Below, in pieces: positions 40,877 to 50,800 of a DNA stretch of 64,000 bases. Made by a program: the position numbers and the translations under genes. Origin of the DNA: Xanthomonas sp. DAR 80977 (GTDB taxonomy: Bacteria; Pseudomonadota; Gammaproteobacteria; Xanthomonadales; Xanthomonadaceae); assembly GCF_041240605.1 (NCBI RefSeq), contig NZ_CP162487.1, positions 1,619,001 through 1,683,000 on the forward strand. The letters run 5' to 3'. The notes under the pieces are model-generated. The model made no database searches, was not told the origin of the DNA, and saw only the letters and a program-made list of their open reading frames with translations. Within the stretch, counting starts at the first letter, position 1; the number at the start of each line of letters is the position of its first letter.

Positions 40877-41902
40877 ATGAAGGTGGCGGTGTACAGCGCG
40901 CGGCGCTACGACGTGCGGCTGCTGGCGCAGGCCAATGCCGCGCATGGCCACGAACTGGTGTTCGTGCAGGATGCGCTGAGCGTGGCGACGGTGCCGCTGG
41001 CCGCCGGCTGCGGCGCAGTCTGCGTGTTCGTCAACGACCTGGTCGACGACGCCGTGCTGGCGCTGCTGGCGGCACTGGGCGTGGGCCTGGTCACCACCCG
41101 TTCCACCGGCTTCAACCACATCGACGCGCTCGCCGCGCAGCGCCATGGCATCGCCGTGGCGCGGGTCGGCGACTACTCGCCGTACTCGGTGGCCGAATTC
41201 GCGGTGGGGCTGCTGATCGCGGTCAACCGGCGCATCGCCCGCGCCAGCCAGCGCACCCGCGACGGCAATTTCGAACTGGACGGGCTGATGGGCTTCGACC
41301 TGCACGGACGCACCGTCGGCGTGGTCGGCACCGGCAAGATCGGGCGCATCTTCGGCCGCATCATGGCCGGCTTCGGCTGCCGCATCCTCGGCTTCGATCC
41401 CTTCCCGCACCCAGAGTTCCAGGCCCACGGCGGCACCTACGCGGACCTGCCGACCCTGCTGGCGGAGAGCGACGTGGTCTCGCTGCACTGTCCGCTGACG
41501 GCGCAGACCCGGCACCTGATCGATGCGGCCGCGCTGCAGCGGATCAAGCCCGGCGCGCTGCTGGTCAACACCAGCCGCGGCGGCCTGGTCGATACCGAGG
41601 CGGCGATCGCCGCGCTGAAGTCGGCGCGGCTGAGCGGCCTGGCGATCGACGTCTACGAACAGGAAGCGGACCTGTTCTTCCACGACCTGTCGGCCACGGT
41701 CATCACCGACGACGTGATCCAGCGCCTGGTGTCGTTCCCCAACGTCATCGTCACCGGCCACCAGGCGTTCTTCACCGAAGAGGCGATCGGCCAGATCATG
41801 GCCGCGACGCTGGACAACATCAGCGCGTTCGAGCGCGGCGCGCCGCTGCCGAATCCCATTCCGCTGCCGCCGCCGCTTGGCGCTGCGAACGGCGTCGCCT
41901 GA
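40877..41902 (+). CDS. ldhA: D-lactate dehydrogenase-type 2-hydroxyacid dehydrogenase
   Basis: A 341-residue NAD-dependent dehydrogenase of the D-isomer 2-hydroxyacid family. It has RSTGFNHID near residue 76, the nucleotide site TVGVVGTGKIGRIFGRIM, catalytic Arg in LLVNTSRGGLVD, Glu in VYEQEADLFF and His in VIVTGHQAFFTEEA. The YSPYSVAEFAVG and FFHDLS segments are typical of fermentative LdhA. It reduces pyruvate to D-lactate. The gene starts 43 bp after soxR in the same direction; no regulatory link is evident. Confidence 0.92.
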   Translation: MKVAVYSARRYDVRLLAQANAAHGHELVFVQDALSVATVPLAAGCGAVCVFVNDLVDDAVLALLAALGVGLVTTRSTGFNHIDALAAQRHGIAVARVGDYSPYSVAEFAVGLLIAVNRRIARASQRTRDGNFELDGLMGFDLHGRTVGVVGTGKIGRIFGRIMAGFGCRILGFDPFPHPEFQAHGGTYADLPTLLAESDVVSLHCPLTAQTRHLIDAAALQRIKPGALLVNTSRGGLVDTEAAIAALKSARLSGLAIDVYEQEADLFFHDLSATVITDDVIQRLVSFPNVIVTGHQAFFTEEAIGQIMAATLDNISAFERGAPLPNPIPLPPPLGAANGVA

Positions 41903-41914
41903 GGCGAAACCGCG

Positions 41915-42370
41915 CTAGAAATTGCGGGCGAAGCGCACCGTGCCGGCGCCGTCGGCGCTGCGCACGTCCACGACGAACGTCAACTGGTCGTGGTCGCTGA
42001 TGCGCACCGTGCCGACATAGTCGGTATAGGCGTCGGTGACCGCTTCGCGCAGGGCGATGGGTTGCCGGCGCCCGCTCAGGTCGGTGGCCACCGCGCTCAC
42101 CTGGCCGCTGGCCGGCAGTTCCTCGCCGCCTTGCACGCGGCGCAGCGCGACCATCACCAGCGCGGTATCGGCGCTGCGCGCGATGCCGTAGCGGCGCGCC
42201 ACGCTGTCGCTCATCGCCAGCGTCGGCAGCGCGTTGTAGTGCACGCGCAGCGCGCCCAGGTCGGCCTGCGCGGGCGTGGCCGCGAGCAGCGTGGCCGGGC
42301 GCGGGGTTTCCTGCGCCGAGCAGGCGGCCAGGGCCAGGCACAACAGCACGGCGGCAGGCAGGCGGCGCAT
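41915..42370 (-). CDS. DUF4426-family lipoprotein
   Basis: A 151-residue protein with a lipoprotein signal (LLCLALAAC, cleavage before the cysteine). A DUF4426-like domain follows, recognised from LRVHYNALPTLAMSDSVARRYGI and ending in TVRFARNF. The function is unknown. It lies 13 bp downstream of proC, the position this family commonly occupies in gammaproteobacteria. Confidence 0.8.
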   Translation of the reverse strand: MRRLPAAVLLCLALAACSAQETPRPATLLAATPAQADLGALRVHYNALPTLAMSDSVARRYGIARSADTALVMVALRRVQGGEELPASGQVSAVATDLSGRRQPIALREAVTDAYTDYVGTVRISDHDQLTFVVDVRSADGAGTVRFARNF

Positions 42371-42383
42371 CGGCGGCTCCGGG

Positions 42384-43217
42384 TCAGTCGTTGGCGGCGG
42401 ACAAGGCACGGCCGCGCGCGGCCGCGGCGGCGATGGCGGTGGCGGTCAGCGCTTCGAAGCCGCCGGCCTGGAAGGTTTCGATCGCGGCCTGGGTGGTGCC
42501 GTTGGGCGAGGTCACCCGCCGCCGCAGTTCGCTCGGCGCCTCGCCGGATTCGGTGAGCATGCGCGCCGCGCCGAGCACGGTCTGCAGCACCAGCGTGCGC
42601 GCCGCCGCGGCCGGCAGGCCTTGCGCGATGCCGGCCGCTTCCATCGCCTCGGCGAGCAGGAACACATAGGCCGGGCCGCTGCCGGAGACCGCGGTGACCG
42701 CATCGATCAGCGCCTCGTCCTCGACCCACACGGTGACCCCGGCGGCGGCCAGCAGCTGTTCGGCCTGGCGCTTGTGCGCGGCGCTGGCCTGCGCGTTGGC
42801 GAACAGGCCGGTGACGCCGGCGCCGAGCAGCGCCGGCGTGTTCGGCATCGCCCGCACCACCGCATGCGCGCCGCCCAGCCAGCGGTCGATCTGCCGCGCG
42901 GTGATCCCGGCGGCGATGGACAGCAGCAGCGGCCGCTGCGCCTGGGCCAGCGTGGCCAGTTCGTTGCAGACGCTGCGCAATACCTGCGGCTTGACCGCGA
43001 ACACCCACAGCGGCGCGCCGTCGGCCGCCTCGGCCGCTTCGGCGACCGCGTGCACCGCGTAGTCGGCGGCCAGGGCCTCGCGCAGCGCCGGGACCGGCTC
43101 GGCGACGCGGATCCTGTCCGGCGCGATGCCCTGCCGGACCAGCCCGGCGATCAGGCTGCGTGCCATGTTGCCGCCGCCGATGAAGGCGATGTCGGCGCTG
43201 GAGTGGGCAGGAGGCAT
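42384..43217 (-). CDS. proC: Pyrroline-5-carboxylate reductase
   Basis: A 277-residue enzyme that reduces pyrroline-5-carboxylate to proline. The Rossmann motif is IAFIGGGNMARSLIAG, NADPH contacts are in VFAVKPQVL, RAMPNTPALLGAGVTGL is typical, and the family signature SGSGPAYVFLLAEAMEAAG with RRRVTSPNGTTQAAIE is in the C-terminal domain. The ATG at 43217 gives a normal N-terminus. It is probably co-transcribed with the DUF4426 lipoprotein. Confidence 0.96.
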   Translation of the reverse strand: MPPAHSSADIAFIGGGNMARSLIAGLVRQGIAPDRIRVAEPVPALREALAADYAVHAVAEAAEAADGAPLWVFAVKPQVLRSVCNELATLAQAQRPLLLSIAAGITARQIDRWLGGAHAVVRAMPNTPALLGAGVTGLFANAQASAAHKRQAEQLLAAAGVTVWVEDEALIDAVTAVSGSGPAYVFLLAEAMEAAGIAQGLPAAAARTLVLQTVLGAARMLTESGEAPSELRRRVTSPNGTTQAAIETFQAGGFEALTATAIAAAAARGRALSAAND

Positions 43218-43348
43218 GGCGAGGGCACCGAGGACGCGAGTGCGCCTATGGTAGCGGCTGCGATGCCGATGGGCAGCCCGGTGGCCCTTGTCCCTTGGCC
43301 AGCGTGGCACTGGCGCGGCGAGCGCCCGGCGCTCGCGTTCCGATGGCC

Positions 43349-43379
43349 CGCGCTGGCGACAGCCCGCATCGCCAGCGCG
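43349..43379 (-). terminator. 11-bp hairpin after the unknown secreted-protein gene
   Basis: Positions 43349-43359 pair perfectly with 43369-43379 around a 9-nt loop, seven bases beyond the stop of the minus-strand gene at 43387. No U-run follows, so it is a stem-loop consistent with, but not proof of, termination. Confidence 0.5.
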
Positions 43380-43386
43380 GGGTGGC

Positions 43387-44433
43387 TCAGTTGGCCTCGG
43401 TGAAGGCGATCGAGGGCGTGGAGCCGCCCGATGCGGTGCAGCTGCCCAGGTTCAGATTGTTGGTCTCGCCGGTGGTGCCGGCATTGGCGGCGCAGGTCGG
43501 CGCGGCGGTGGAACCGTTGGTCGCCGCCACCTTGACCGTGATCGACGAACCGGAATTGAAGTTCGCGCGCGAGCCGCCGGCATTGCCCACCACATTGAAC
43601 TCGGACGACTTCCACACCGTCGCCAGTTTCACCACGCTGTCCTTGGCGCTGATGCTGTAGGCCGTGCTGCCGTTGGTGAAGGTGATGCTGTCGTTGCCGT
43701 TGGCGGTTGCCGTGCCGGTCAGCTTGACGTTGGCCAGCTGCGTCGCCGGCACGTCGGGGGCGCTGACCGCATTGCTGTTGCGGTAGCAGTCGGTACCGCC
43801 GTCGCTGAGCCAGCCGCTGGGGCAACTGGAGCCGTAGCCGATCAGCCAGTACTGGATGAACACCGCCGCCTCGCCCTGGGTCTCGTAGTCGGTGGCGTAG
43901 ACGAACTGCTGCCACACGGTGCAGCCGGAGTGGCCGTTGCAGACGCTGGTGGTGCCGTCGAAGTTGGAGTTGATCTGCAGCGAGTATTCGTTGGGGCCGA
44001 GGATGCCGCCGCCGCCGAAGGCGGCCACGCCGACGCCGGTTTCGGAGGTCACGCCGCTGACCTGCGGAAAGCTGCCCACGGTCTTGCTGATCAGGGTGCT
44101 GGACTGCAACGCGTAGTCGTAGCCGTTGCCGGTGGTTTCGGTGGCGCCCCAATGCACGCGGTGCGGGATGGGATGGACATGCCGGGTCAGGGTCTTGCAG
44201 GTTTCCGCTTGCCAGTCGGTGCTGGGGTAGGTGGCGTGGAAGCAGCCTTCGGCCGGCGCCGGCAGGTGCGCCATCGTGTCGCGCCAGGCGCCGTGCGCGC
44301 GGACCTCGGCGGGCGTCATCAGCGATTCGTCGGTGGCCGACGCCGCAGTCGCCACTGGCGCGGCCACGGCGGCGGGGACCTGCAGCAAGCCGACGACACA
44401 CGAAGCAAGCAGGAATCTGGTCGATGCATCCAT
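43387..44433 (-). CDS. Secreted cysteine-rich protein of unknown function
   Basis: A 348-residue protein with a signal peptide (STRFLLASCVVGLLQVPAAVAA). I recognise no family. The mature protein has eight cysteines in closely spaced pairs (GCFHATY/ETCKTL, VCNGHSGC, SSCPSGW/DCYRNS, PTCAAN/GSCTAS), a glycine-rich GVGVAAFGGGGILGPNEYS stretch near residue 135, and a Ser/Thr/Asn-rich C-terminal half with beta-strand periodicity. This looks like an exported, disulfide-stabilised beta protein. It sits between proC and yggS. Confidence 0.75.
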   Translation of the reverse strand: MDASTRFLLASCVVGLLQVPAAVAAPVATAASATDESLMTPAEVRAHGAWRDTMAHLPAPAEGCFHATYPSTDWQAETCKTLTRHVHPIPHRVHWGATETTGNGYDYALQSSTLISKTVGSFPQVSGVTSETGVGVAAFGGGGILGPNEYSLQINSNFDGTTSVCNGHSGCTVWQQFVYATDYETQGEAAVFIQYWLIGYGSSCPSGWLSDGGTDCYRNSNAVSAPDVPATQLANVKLTGTATANGNDSITFTNGSTAYSISAKDSVVKLATVWKSSEFNVVGNAGGSRANFNSGSSITVKVAATNGSTAAPTCAANAGTTGETNNLNLGSCTASGGSTPSIAFTEAN

Positions 44434-44711
44434 TTGGTTGACCTCGTACGAGCCGATCTCATTCGGCGATGGGTCGCGGAAAGCCCGCGGCCGGCGCCAT
44501 GGAAGCGGAGTTGTTCGAGGCAGGACTTTGACCGACTTAACGGTTGTTGACCCGGTCTGCGGCCGGATCTCCGCTCGCCAGGAAAAGCGATGTTTTTCAA
44601 CCGCTTGACCTACGACATCTTTCCGACATCGCTTAATCGCATTTGAATATTTCGTAGACAAGCATGCGCCCGTGCTTGCCCTTGCAACATCGCCGGCCGC
44701 GGTGCGCGTTT

Positions 44712-45407
44712 TCAGCGCGCCGCGCGCTCGCCGAACAGCGCGGTGCCGATGCGCACCAGGTTGGCGCCTGCGGCGATCGCCTCGGCGAAATCGCCGCTCA
44801 TGCCCATCGACAGCGTATCGACCTGCGGATGGGCCTGGCGCAACCGCGCGAACAGCGTGGCCATGCGCGCGAAGGCGGCGCCACGGCGTTCGGCCTCCGG
44901 CCATGGCGCGGGAATGGCCATCAGCCCGCGCAGCGCCAGTGCCGGCTGCGCGGCGATGGCCGCGGCCAGCGCATCCACCTCGCCGGGCGCGCAGCCATGC
45001 TTGCTGGCCTCGTCGTCGATGTTGACCTGGATCAACACGTTCAGCGGCGGCCGCGACGCGGGCCGGTACCTGGCCAGGGCACCGACCAGCTTGGCCCGGT
45101 CCAGCGTCTGCACCCAGTCGAACAGCAGCGCGGCCTGTTCGGCCTTGTTCGACTGCAGGTGGCCGATCAGGTGCCATTCCAGCGGCAGTGCCGCCAGCTC
45201 GGCGATCTTTCCCGCCGCCTCCTGCACGTAGTTCTCGCCGAACGCGTGCTGTCCCTGGGTGGCGAGCGCGGCGATCGCCGCGGCCGGCCGGGTCTTGGAC
45301 ACGGCCAGCAGGCGCGCCGGCGGGCGCTGCGCGGCGGCCGCGGCGCGGTCCATGTCCAGGCGGATCTGCTGCAGGGGGGAGAGGGGCACGGGGCGGGCTT
45401 CTGGCAA
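44712..45407 (-). CDS. yggS: YggS-family PLP-binding protein
   Basis: A 231-residue PLP-homeostasis protein of the alanine-racemase-like barrel fold. The PLP lysine is in LLAVSKTRPAAAI. Other family blocks are FGENYVQEAAGKI, WHLIGHLQSNKAEQA, VLIQVNIDDEASKHG, LSMGMSGDFAEAI and LVRIGTALFGER. It has no known catalysis; loss perturbs PLP and amino-acid pools. It is divergent from pilT, an arrangement common in gammaproteobacteria, but is separated from proC by the unknown secreted-protein gene and an AT-richer spacer at 44434-44711. Confidence 0.93.
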   Translation of the reverse strand: MPEARPVPLSPLQQIRLDMDRAAAAAQRPPARLLAVSKTRPAAAIAALATQGQHAFGENYVQEAAGKIAELAALPLEWHLIGHLQSNKAEQAALLFDWVQTLDRAKLVGALARYRPASRPPLNVLIQVNIDDEASKHGCAPGEVDALAAAIAAQPALALRGLMAIPAPWPEAERRGAAFARMATLFARLRQAHPQVDTLSMGMSGDFAEAIAAGANLVRIGTALFGERAAR

Positions 45408-45477
45408 CGGGGAAGGGCGCTATACTGCCGCCCGGGGAATCATCCTTCCAGTCGCAGCCCAAGGGGAAAAGCAGCGT

Positions 45478-46515
45478 ATGGATATCGCTGAACTATTGGC
45501 GTTCTCGGTCAAGAACAAAGCATCCGACCTGCACCTGTCCGCCGGCCTGCCGCCGATGATCCGGGTCGATGGCGACGTGCGCCGCATCAACATCCCGGCG
45601 CTGGACCACAAGCAGGTGCATGCGCTGGTGTACGACATCATGTCGGACAAGCAGCGCCGCGACTACGAAGAGTTCCTCGAGGTCGACTTCTCCTTCGAGA
45701 TTCCCAGCCTGGCGCGCTTCCGCGTCAACGCGTTCAACCAGAACCGCGGCGCCGGCGCGGTGTTCCGCACCATTCCCTCGGAAGTGCTGACCCTGGAGGA
45801 CCTGGGCTGCCCGCCGATCTTCCGCCAGCTGATCGACCAGCCGCAGGGCCTGATCCTGGTCACCGGGCCGACCGGCTCGGGCAAGTCGACCACGCTCGCC
45901 GGCATGATCGACTACATCAACAAGAACGAATACGGCCACATCCTCACCGTCGAGGATCCGATCGAATTCGTGCACACCTCGCAGAAGTGCCTGATCAACC
46001 AGCGCGAGGTGCACCGCGACACGCACGGCTTCAACGAGGCGCTGCGCTCGGCGCTGCGCGAAGACCCGGACATCATCCTGGTCGGCGAGTTGCGCGACCT
46101 GGAAACCATCCGCCTGGCGCTGACCGCCGCGGAAACCGGCCACCTGGTGTTCGGCACCCTGCACACCAGCTCGGCGGCCAAGACCATCGACCGCATCATC
46201 GACGTGTTCCCGGCCGGCGAGAAGCCGATGGTGCGCTCGATGCTGTCCGAATCGCTGCGCGCGGTGATCTCGCAGGCGCTGCTGAAGAAGGTCGGCGGCG
46301 GCCGCACCGCGGCGTGGGAGATCATGGTCGGCACCCCGGCGATCCGCAACCTGATCCGCGAGGACAAGGTGGCGCAGATGTACTCGGCGATCCAGACCGG
46401 CCAGCAGAACGGCATGCAGACCCTGGACCAGCACCTGCAGGACCTGGTCAAGCGCAGCCTGATCACCCGCAACCAGGCGCGCGAGTACGCCAAGGACAAG
46501 CGCGTGTTCGAGTAG
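45478..46515 (+). CDS. pilT: Type IV pilus retraction ATPase PilT
   Basis: A 345-residue hexameric secretion ATPase powering pilus retraction. It begins with MDIAELLAFSVKNKASDLHL. Walker A is LVTGPTGSGKSTTLAGM, the Asp box is ILTVEDPIEFVH, Walker B is EDPDIILVGELRD and the His box is TGHLVFGTLHTSSA. The AIRNLIRED motif needed for retraction is present near the C-terminus. It is followed by pilU across a 113-bp gap occupied by a repeat. Confidence 0.98.
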   Translation: MDIAELLAFSVKNKASDLHLSAGLPPMIRVDGDVRRINIPALDHKQVHALVYDIMSDKQRRDYEEFLEVDFSFEIPSLARFRVNAFNQNRGAGAVFRTIPSEVLTLEDLGCPPIFRQLIDQPQGLILVTGPTGSGKSTTLAGMIDYINKNEYGHILTVEDPIEFVHTSQKCLINQREVHRDTHGFNEALRSALREDPDIILVGELRDLETIRLALTAAETGHLVFGTLHTSSAAKTIDRIIDVFPAGEKPMVRSMLSESLRAVISQALLKKVGGGRTAAWEIMVGTPAIRNLIREDKVAQMYSAIQTGQQNGMQTLDQHLQDLVKRSLITRNQAREYAKDKRVFE

Positions 46516-46610
46516 CCGGGATTGGGGATCCGGGATTGGGGATTCGCAACGGCGGGTTTCCGGTCCGGACCCCGCTCTAGCGAATCCCGAATCTCCAATC
46601 CCGAATCCCT
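46516..46610. repeat. Dispersed inverted repeat, copy D, between pilT and pilU
   Basis: Left arm GCCGGGATTGGGGATCCGGG and a further GATTGGGGATTCG unit (46516-46547) face right arm CGAATCCCGAATCTCCAATC plus CCGAATCC (46581-46609). The left arm starts directly at the pilT TAG stop. It can form a long hairpin in the pilTU transcript and could uncouple PilU expression from PilT. Confidence 0.8.
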
Positions 46611-46628
46611 GCTCCGAAGGAGCCCGCC

Positions 46629-47759
46629 ATGAGCACCATCGACTTCACCTCGTTCCTGAAACTGATGGCGCACCAGAAGGCGTCGGACCTGTTCATCACC
46701 TCGGGCATGCCGCCGGCGATCAAGGTGCACGGCAAGATCACCCCGATCACGCAGACGCCGCTGACCTCGCAGCAGAGCCGCGACCTGGTGCTGAACGTGA
46801 TGACCCCGGCGCAGCGCGAGGAGTTCGAGAAGACCCACGAGTGCAACTTCGCCATCGGCGTGGCCGGTGTGGGGCGCTTCCGCGTCAGCTGCTTCTACCA
46901 GCGCAACCAGGTCGGCATGGTGCTGCGCCGGATCGAGACGCGCATCCCCACCGTCGACGAGCTGAACCTGCCGCCGGTGATCAAGACCCTGGCGATGACC
47001 AAGCGCGGCATCATCATCTTCGTCGGCGCCACCGGCACCGGCAAGTCGACCTCGCTGGCGGCGATGATCGGCTACCGCAACCAGAATTCCACCGGCCACA
47101 TCATCACCATCGAAGACCCGATCGAATTCGTGCACAAGCACGAAGGCTGCATCATCACCCAGCGCGAGGTCGGCATCGACACCGACAGCTGGGAGAACGC
47201 GCTGAAGAACACGCTGCGCCAGGCGCCGGACGTGATCATGATCGGCGAGGTGCGCACCCGCGAAGGCATGGACCACGCCATCTCCTTCGCCGAAACCGGC
47301 CACCTGGTGCTGTGCACCCTGCATGCCAACAACGCCAACCAGGCGATGGACCGCATCATCAACTTCTTCCCCGAAGACCGCCGCAGCCAGCTGCTGATGG
47401 ACCTGTCGCTGAACCTGCGCGGCGTGGTCGCGCAGCAGCTGATCCCGACCCCCGACGGCAAGGGCCGGCGCGTGGCGATGGAGATCATGCTCGGCACGCC
47501 GCTGGTGCAGGACTACATCCGCGAGGGCGAGATCCACAAGCTCAAGGACGTGATGAAGGAGTCCACCAACCTGGGCATGAAGACCTTCGACCAGAGCCTG
47601 TTCGAGCTGTACCAGGCCGGCGAGATCAGCTACGAGGACGCGCTGCGCCACGCCGATTCGCAGAACGAAGTGCGCCTGCGCATCAAGCTCGCCCAGGGCG
47701 GCGACGCCAGGACGCTGGCGCAGGGCATGGACGGGGTGGAGATCGCGGAGGTGCGCTGA
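46629..47759 (+). CDS. pilU: PilT-dependent retraction ATPase PilU
   Basis: A 376-residue PilT paralogue. Walker A is IFVGATGTGKSTSLAAM, the Asp box ITIEDPIEFVHKH, Walker B PDVIMIGEVRTREG and the His box TGHLVLCTLHANNA. The C-terminal extension beyond residue 340 is typical of PilU. It boosts retraction force together with PilT. GAAGGAG ribosome-binding sequence lies just before the ATG, which suggests independent translation after the repeat. Confidence 0.97.
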   Translation: MSTIDFTSFLKLMAHQKASDLFITSGMPPAIKVHGKITPITQTPLTSQQSRDLVLNVMTPAQREEFEKTHECNFAIGVAGVGRFRVSCFYQRNQVGMVLRRIETRIPTVDELNLPPVIKTLAMTKRGIIIFVGATGTGKSTSLAAMIGYRNQNSTGHIITIEDPIEFVHKHEGCIITQREVGIDTDSWENALKNTLRQAPDVIMIGEVRTREGMDHAISFAETGHLVLCTLHANNANQAMDRIINFFPEDRRSQLLMDLSLNLRGVVAQQLIPTPDGKGRRVAMEIMLGTPLVQDYIREGEIHKLKDVMKESTNLGMKTFDQSLFELYQAGEISYEDALRHADSQNEVRLRIKLAQGGDARTLAQGMDGVEIAEVR

Positions 47760-47831
47760 GCGCATCGATGCGTTGCTTTTTATCCAGTCGCTGCGTCTAG
47801 GCATCGACGGGTTATTCATCGGGAAGAATGA

Positions 47832-50800
47832 ATGGAACGTCTCTTTGCCTCGGCTGGGATCGCAAGGTCCCTGTGCTATTTGTTCGGATTGTTTTGTTTG
47901 GCATGTTTGACGCTGGACAATGTCGCCTTGGCGGCGGGATCGGCGCGTCAGCAGAATCCTGCGTGTGGCTACAACTCATGCGATGAAGCTTCTGCGTATG
48001 CGGAATGCAGCGACGAACTCTCCCTGGCCAAGAAGGATCCAGGACTGCAACCCTGGGTGCAGGGTTTGATCTGCTATAACGGCCATGGGCGTAATTCTTA
48101 CAATATTGTCTATTCGGATCCGTTGGGGCTCGATGCGGGCCTTAACGACTATCAGAATGGATTCGCCTATGTGGCAGGAGCGGCGCCGCTCAATCCTGGG
48201 GCTGTCCTGGGTGTGCCTCGCTGCCGGGAGCAGTGCTTCGGCGATCCGATCAATGCAGGTATCGGCAATAAGTTCGAGGCGCATGTCGAGTACCGGGGAG
48301 AAGGGGTTTTCCCGCTGTCCTTGGCGGTGACCTATAACAGCTCGCGCGGGATTAGCTATTACCCTGAAGAGTTGAAGGTGTTCGGTCGAAATCGTACACA
48401 TAGCTATTTGCGCCGCATCAACTATTTCGATACGTCTTCTGGCCCTGTCGTCTATGTTTCGCGCCCCGGTGGCGAGGCGCTGCGCTTCACTCAGTCTGGC
48501 TCGGGCTGGGTGCCGGATGTACCGGGCGATGGGCAGCTTTCCATGTCGGTAGATGGCGGAGGAGCCATCGCGGGTTGGCAGTTGCGTGAAAACAAGGGGG
48601 GTGTGGAGATTTTTGATGCAAAAGGGCAATTGTCTGAAATCCAGGATGTGTCCGGATTCAGGCAAGTGCTCGCTTACGACGATGCGGGACGCCTTGCTTC
48701 TGTGAGGGATGCGGTCGGTCGAGCAATGCGATTCGAATACGGTGCCGACGGGCTGGTTAATGGCGTGTGGTTGCCTGATGGGCAGCAGCTACGCTTTTAC
48801 TACACGGCGAGCAAAGATCTGGAGCGGGTAAGTTATCCGGATGGGCACGAAGTGAAGTATCTGTACGACGAACCCGACCATATCAGTGGCTATGCGCCGG
48901 CTGGAATGTATACGGGATTCATCGACGAGCAGCAGCAGCGTTACTCGACGACAATTTATGCAAAGTCGCTCTATGGGAGCGATGCGAAGGCACTGGGAAC
49001 CTATCTTGGCGATGCCGTGGATCGACACATGGCGGACTACACCTTCGCCGATGGCGAAACCTATACCACCACTGCGGCCATCACTTCTAGCCTGGGTAGT
49101 GTCAAGACGATCGATTTTGCGTTGGTCGACGGTATCGTGTCGCCGGTCTCGATCGTGCAATCGTGCGATAGCTGTACGCCGCAAGACGTGTCTTATGAAT
49201 ATGCTGCCGATGGTCAGGTTTCTAGCATCACGAAATCAGGAGTCATCACGAGTTATGTCTATAACACTAGGGGTTTGTTGGACTCTCGTGTAGAGGCGTC
49301 CAATGATGAAACGGGCAAGAAACGGACCACTCAGACCGATTGGAATCCGGATTTCGCCGTCCCGCTAGAGCGCCGAATCTACAATGCGGCAGGTGCGTTG
49401 ACCGAGAGGTCAACATGGACCTACAACGTTCGCGGCCAAGCGCTGACGGCGTCCCGCACCGATCCGGCCGCTGGCACTATCCGCACGTCCACCACGACGT
49501 ACTGCGAACAGGCCGATCTCGATGCAGGCTCTTGTCCTTTGCTGGGTTTGGTGACCTCGGTCAATGGCCCGCGCACTGATGTCAGTGACACCGCCAACTA
49601 CACCTACTACGCCTCCGACGACAGCACCTGCGCCAGCACTCCAGCCACCTGCCCGCACCGCAAGGGCGACCTGTGGAAAGTCACCAACGCCCTGGGCCAG
49701 GTGACGGAGTACCTGGCCTACGACGGCGCCGGCCGCGTGCTGTCGGTGAAGGACGCCAACGGCCTCATTACCGACTTTACCTACCACGCGCGCGGCTGGC
49801 TCACGGCCAGCAAGGTCCGCGGCACCGACGACAGCAGCGAGAGCGACGACCGCATCACCCGGATCGACTACTGGCCGACCGGGCTGGTCAAGCAGGTGAC
49901 CCAGCTGGACGGTGCGTTTACCGCCTTCACCTACGACGCGGCGCACCGCCTGACCGATATCGCCGACAACGCCGGCAACACGCTGCACTACACCCTGGAC
50001 AACGCCGGCAACCGGGTCAAGGAGGACACCAAGGACGCGGCGGGTACGCTCAAGCGCACGCTGTCGCGGGTCTACAACCAGCTCGGCCAGCTGGCCACGC
50101 AGGCCACCGCCAGCGGCGACCCGACCGACTTCGGCTACGACGCCAACGGCAACACCACGGCGGTCACCGATGCGCTGGGGCACAAGACCCAGAACGACTA
50201 CGACCCGCTCAACCGCCTGGCGCGCACGCTCCAGGACGTGGGCGGCATCGCGGCCGAGACCAAGTTCGGCTACGACGCGCTGGACAACCTGACCAAGGTC
50301 ACCGACCCCAAGGGCCTGGACACCACCTACGCCTACAACGGCCTGGGCGACCTGACCAAGCTCACCAGCCCGGACACCGGCGTCACCACGTACACCTACG
50401 ACAGCGCCGGCAACCGCGCCACGCAGACCGATGCGCGCAACATCAAGACCACCTACAGCTACGACGCGCTGAACCGGCTGACCAAGGTCGCCTATCCGAC
50501 CACCAGCCTCAACGTCACCTATACCTACGACGTCAGCCAGACCACCTGCGCCAGCGGCGAGACCTACGCCATCGGCCGCCTGGCGCGCATGCAGGACAGC
50601 AGCGGCAGCACCGACTACTGCTACGACCGTTTCGGCGACCTGGTGCGCAAGGTGCAGACCACCAACGGCAAGGTGTTCGTGCTGCGCTATGCCTATACCA
50701 AGGCCGGCCAGCTCAGCCGCCTGACCTATCCCGACGGCGCGGCAGTGGACTACGTGCGCAGCGCCCAGGGCCAGACCACGGAAGTGGGCGTGACCCCGGC

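Noticed and set aside
47760..47790. Intrinsic terminator after pilU
   Set aside because: A short palindrome followed by a T-rich stretch is present, but the loop is too tight for a convincing hairpin.
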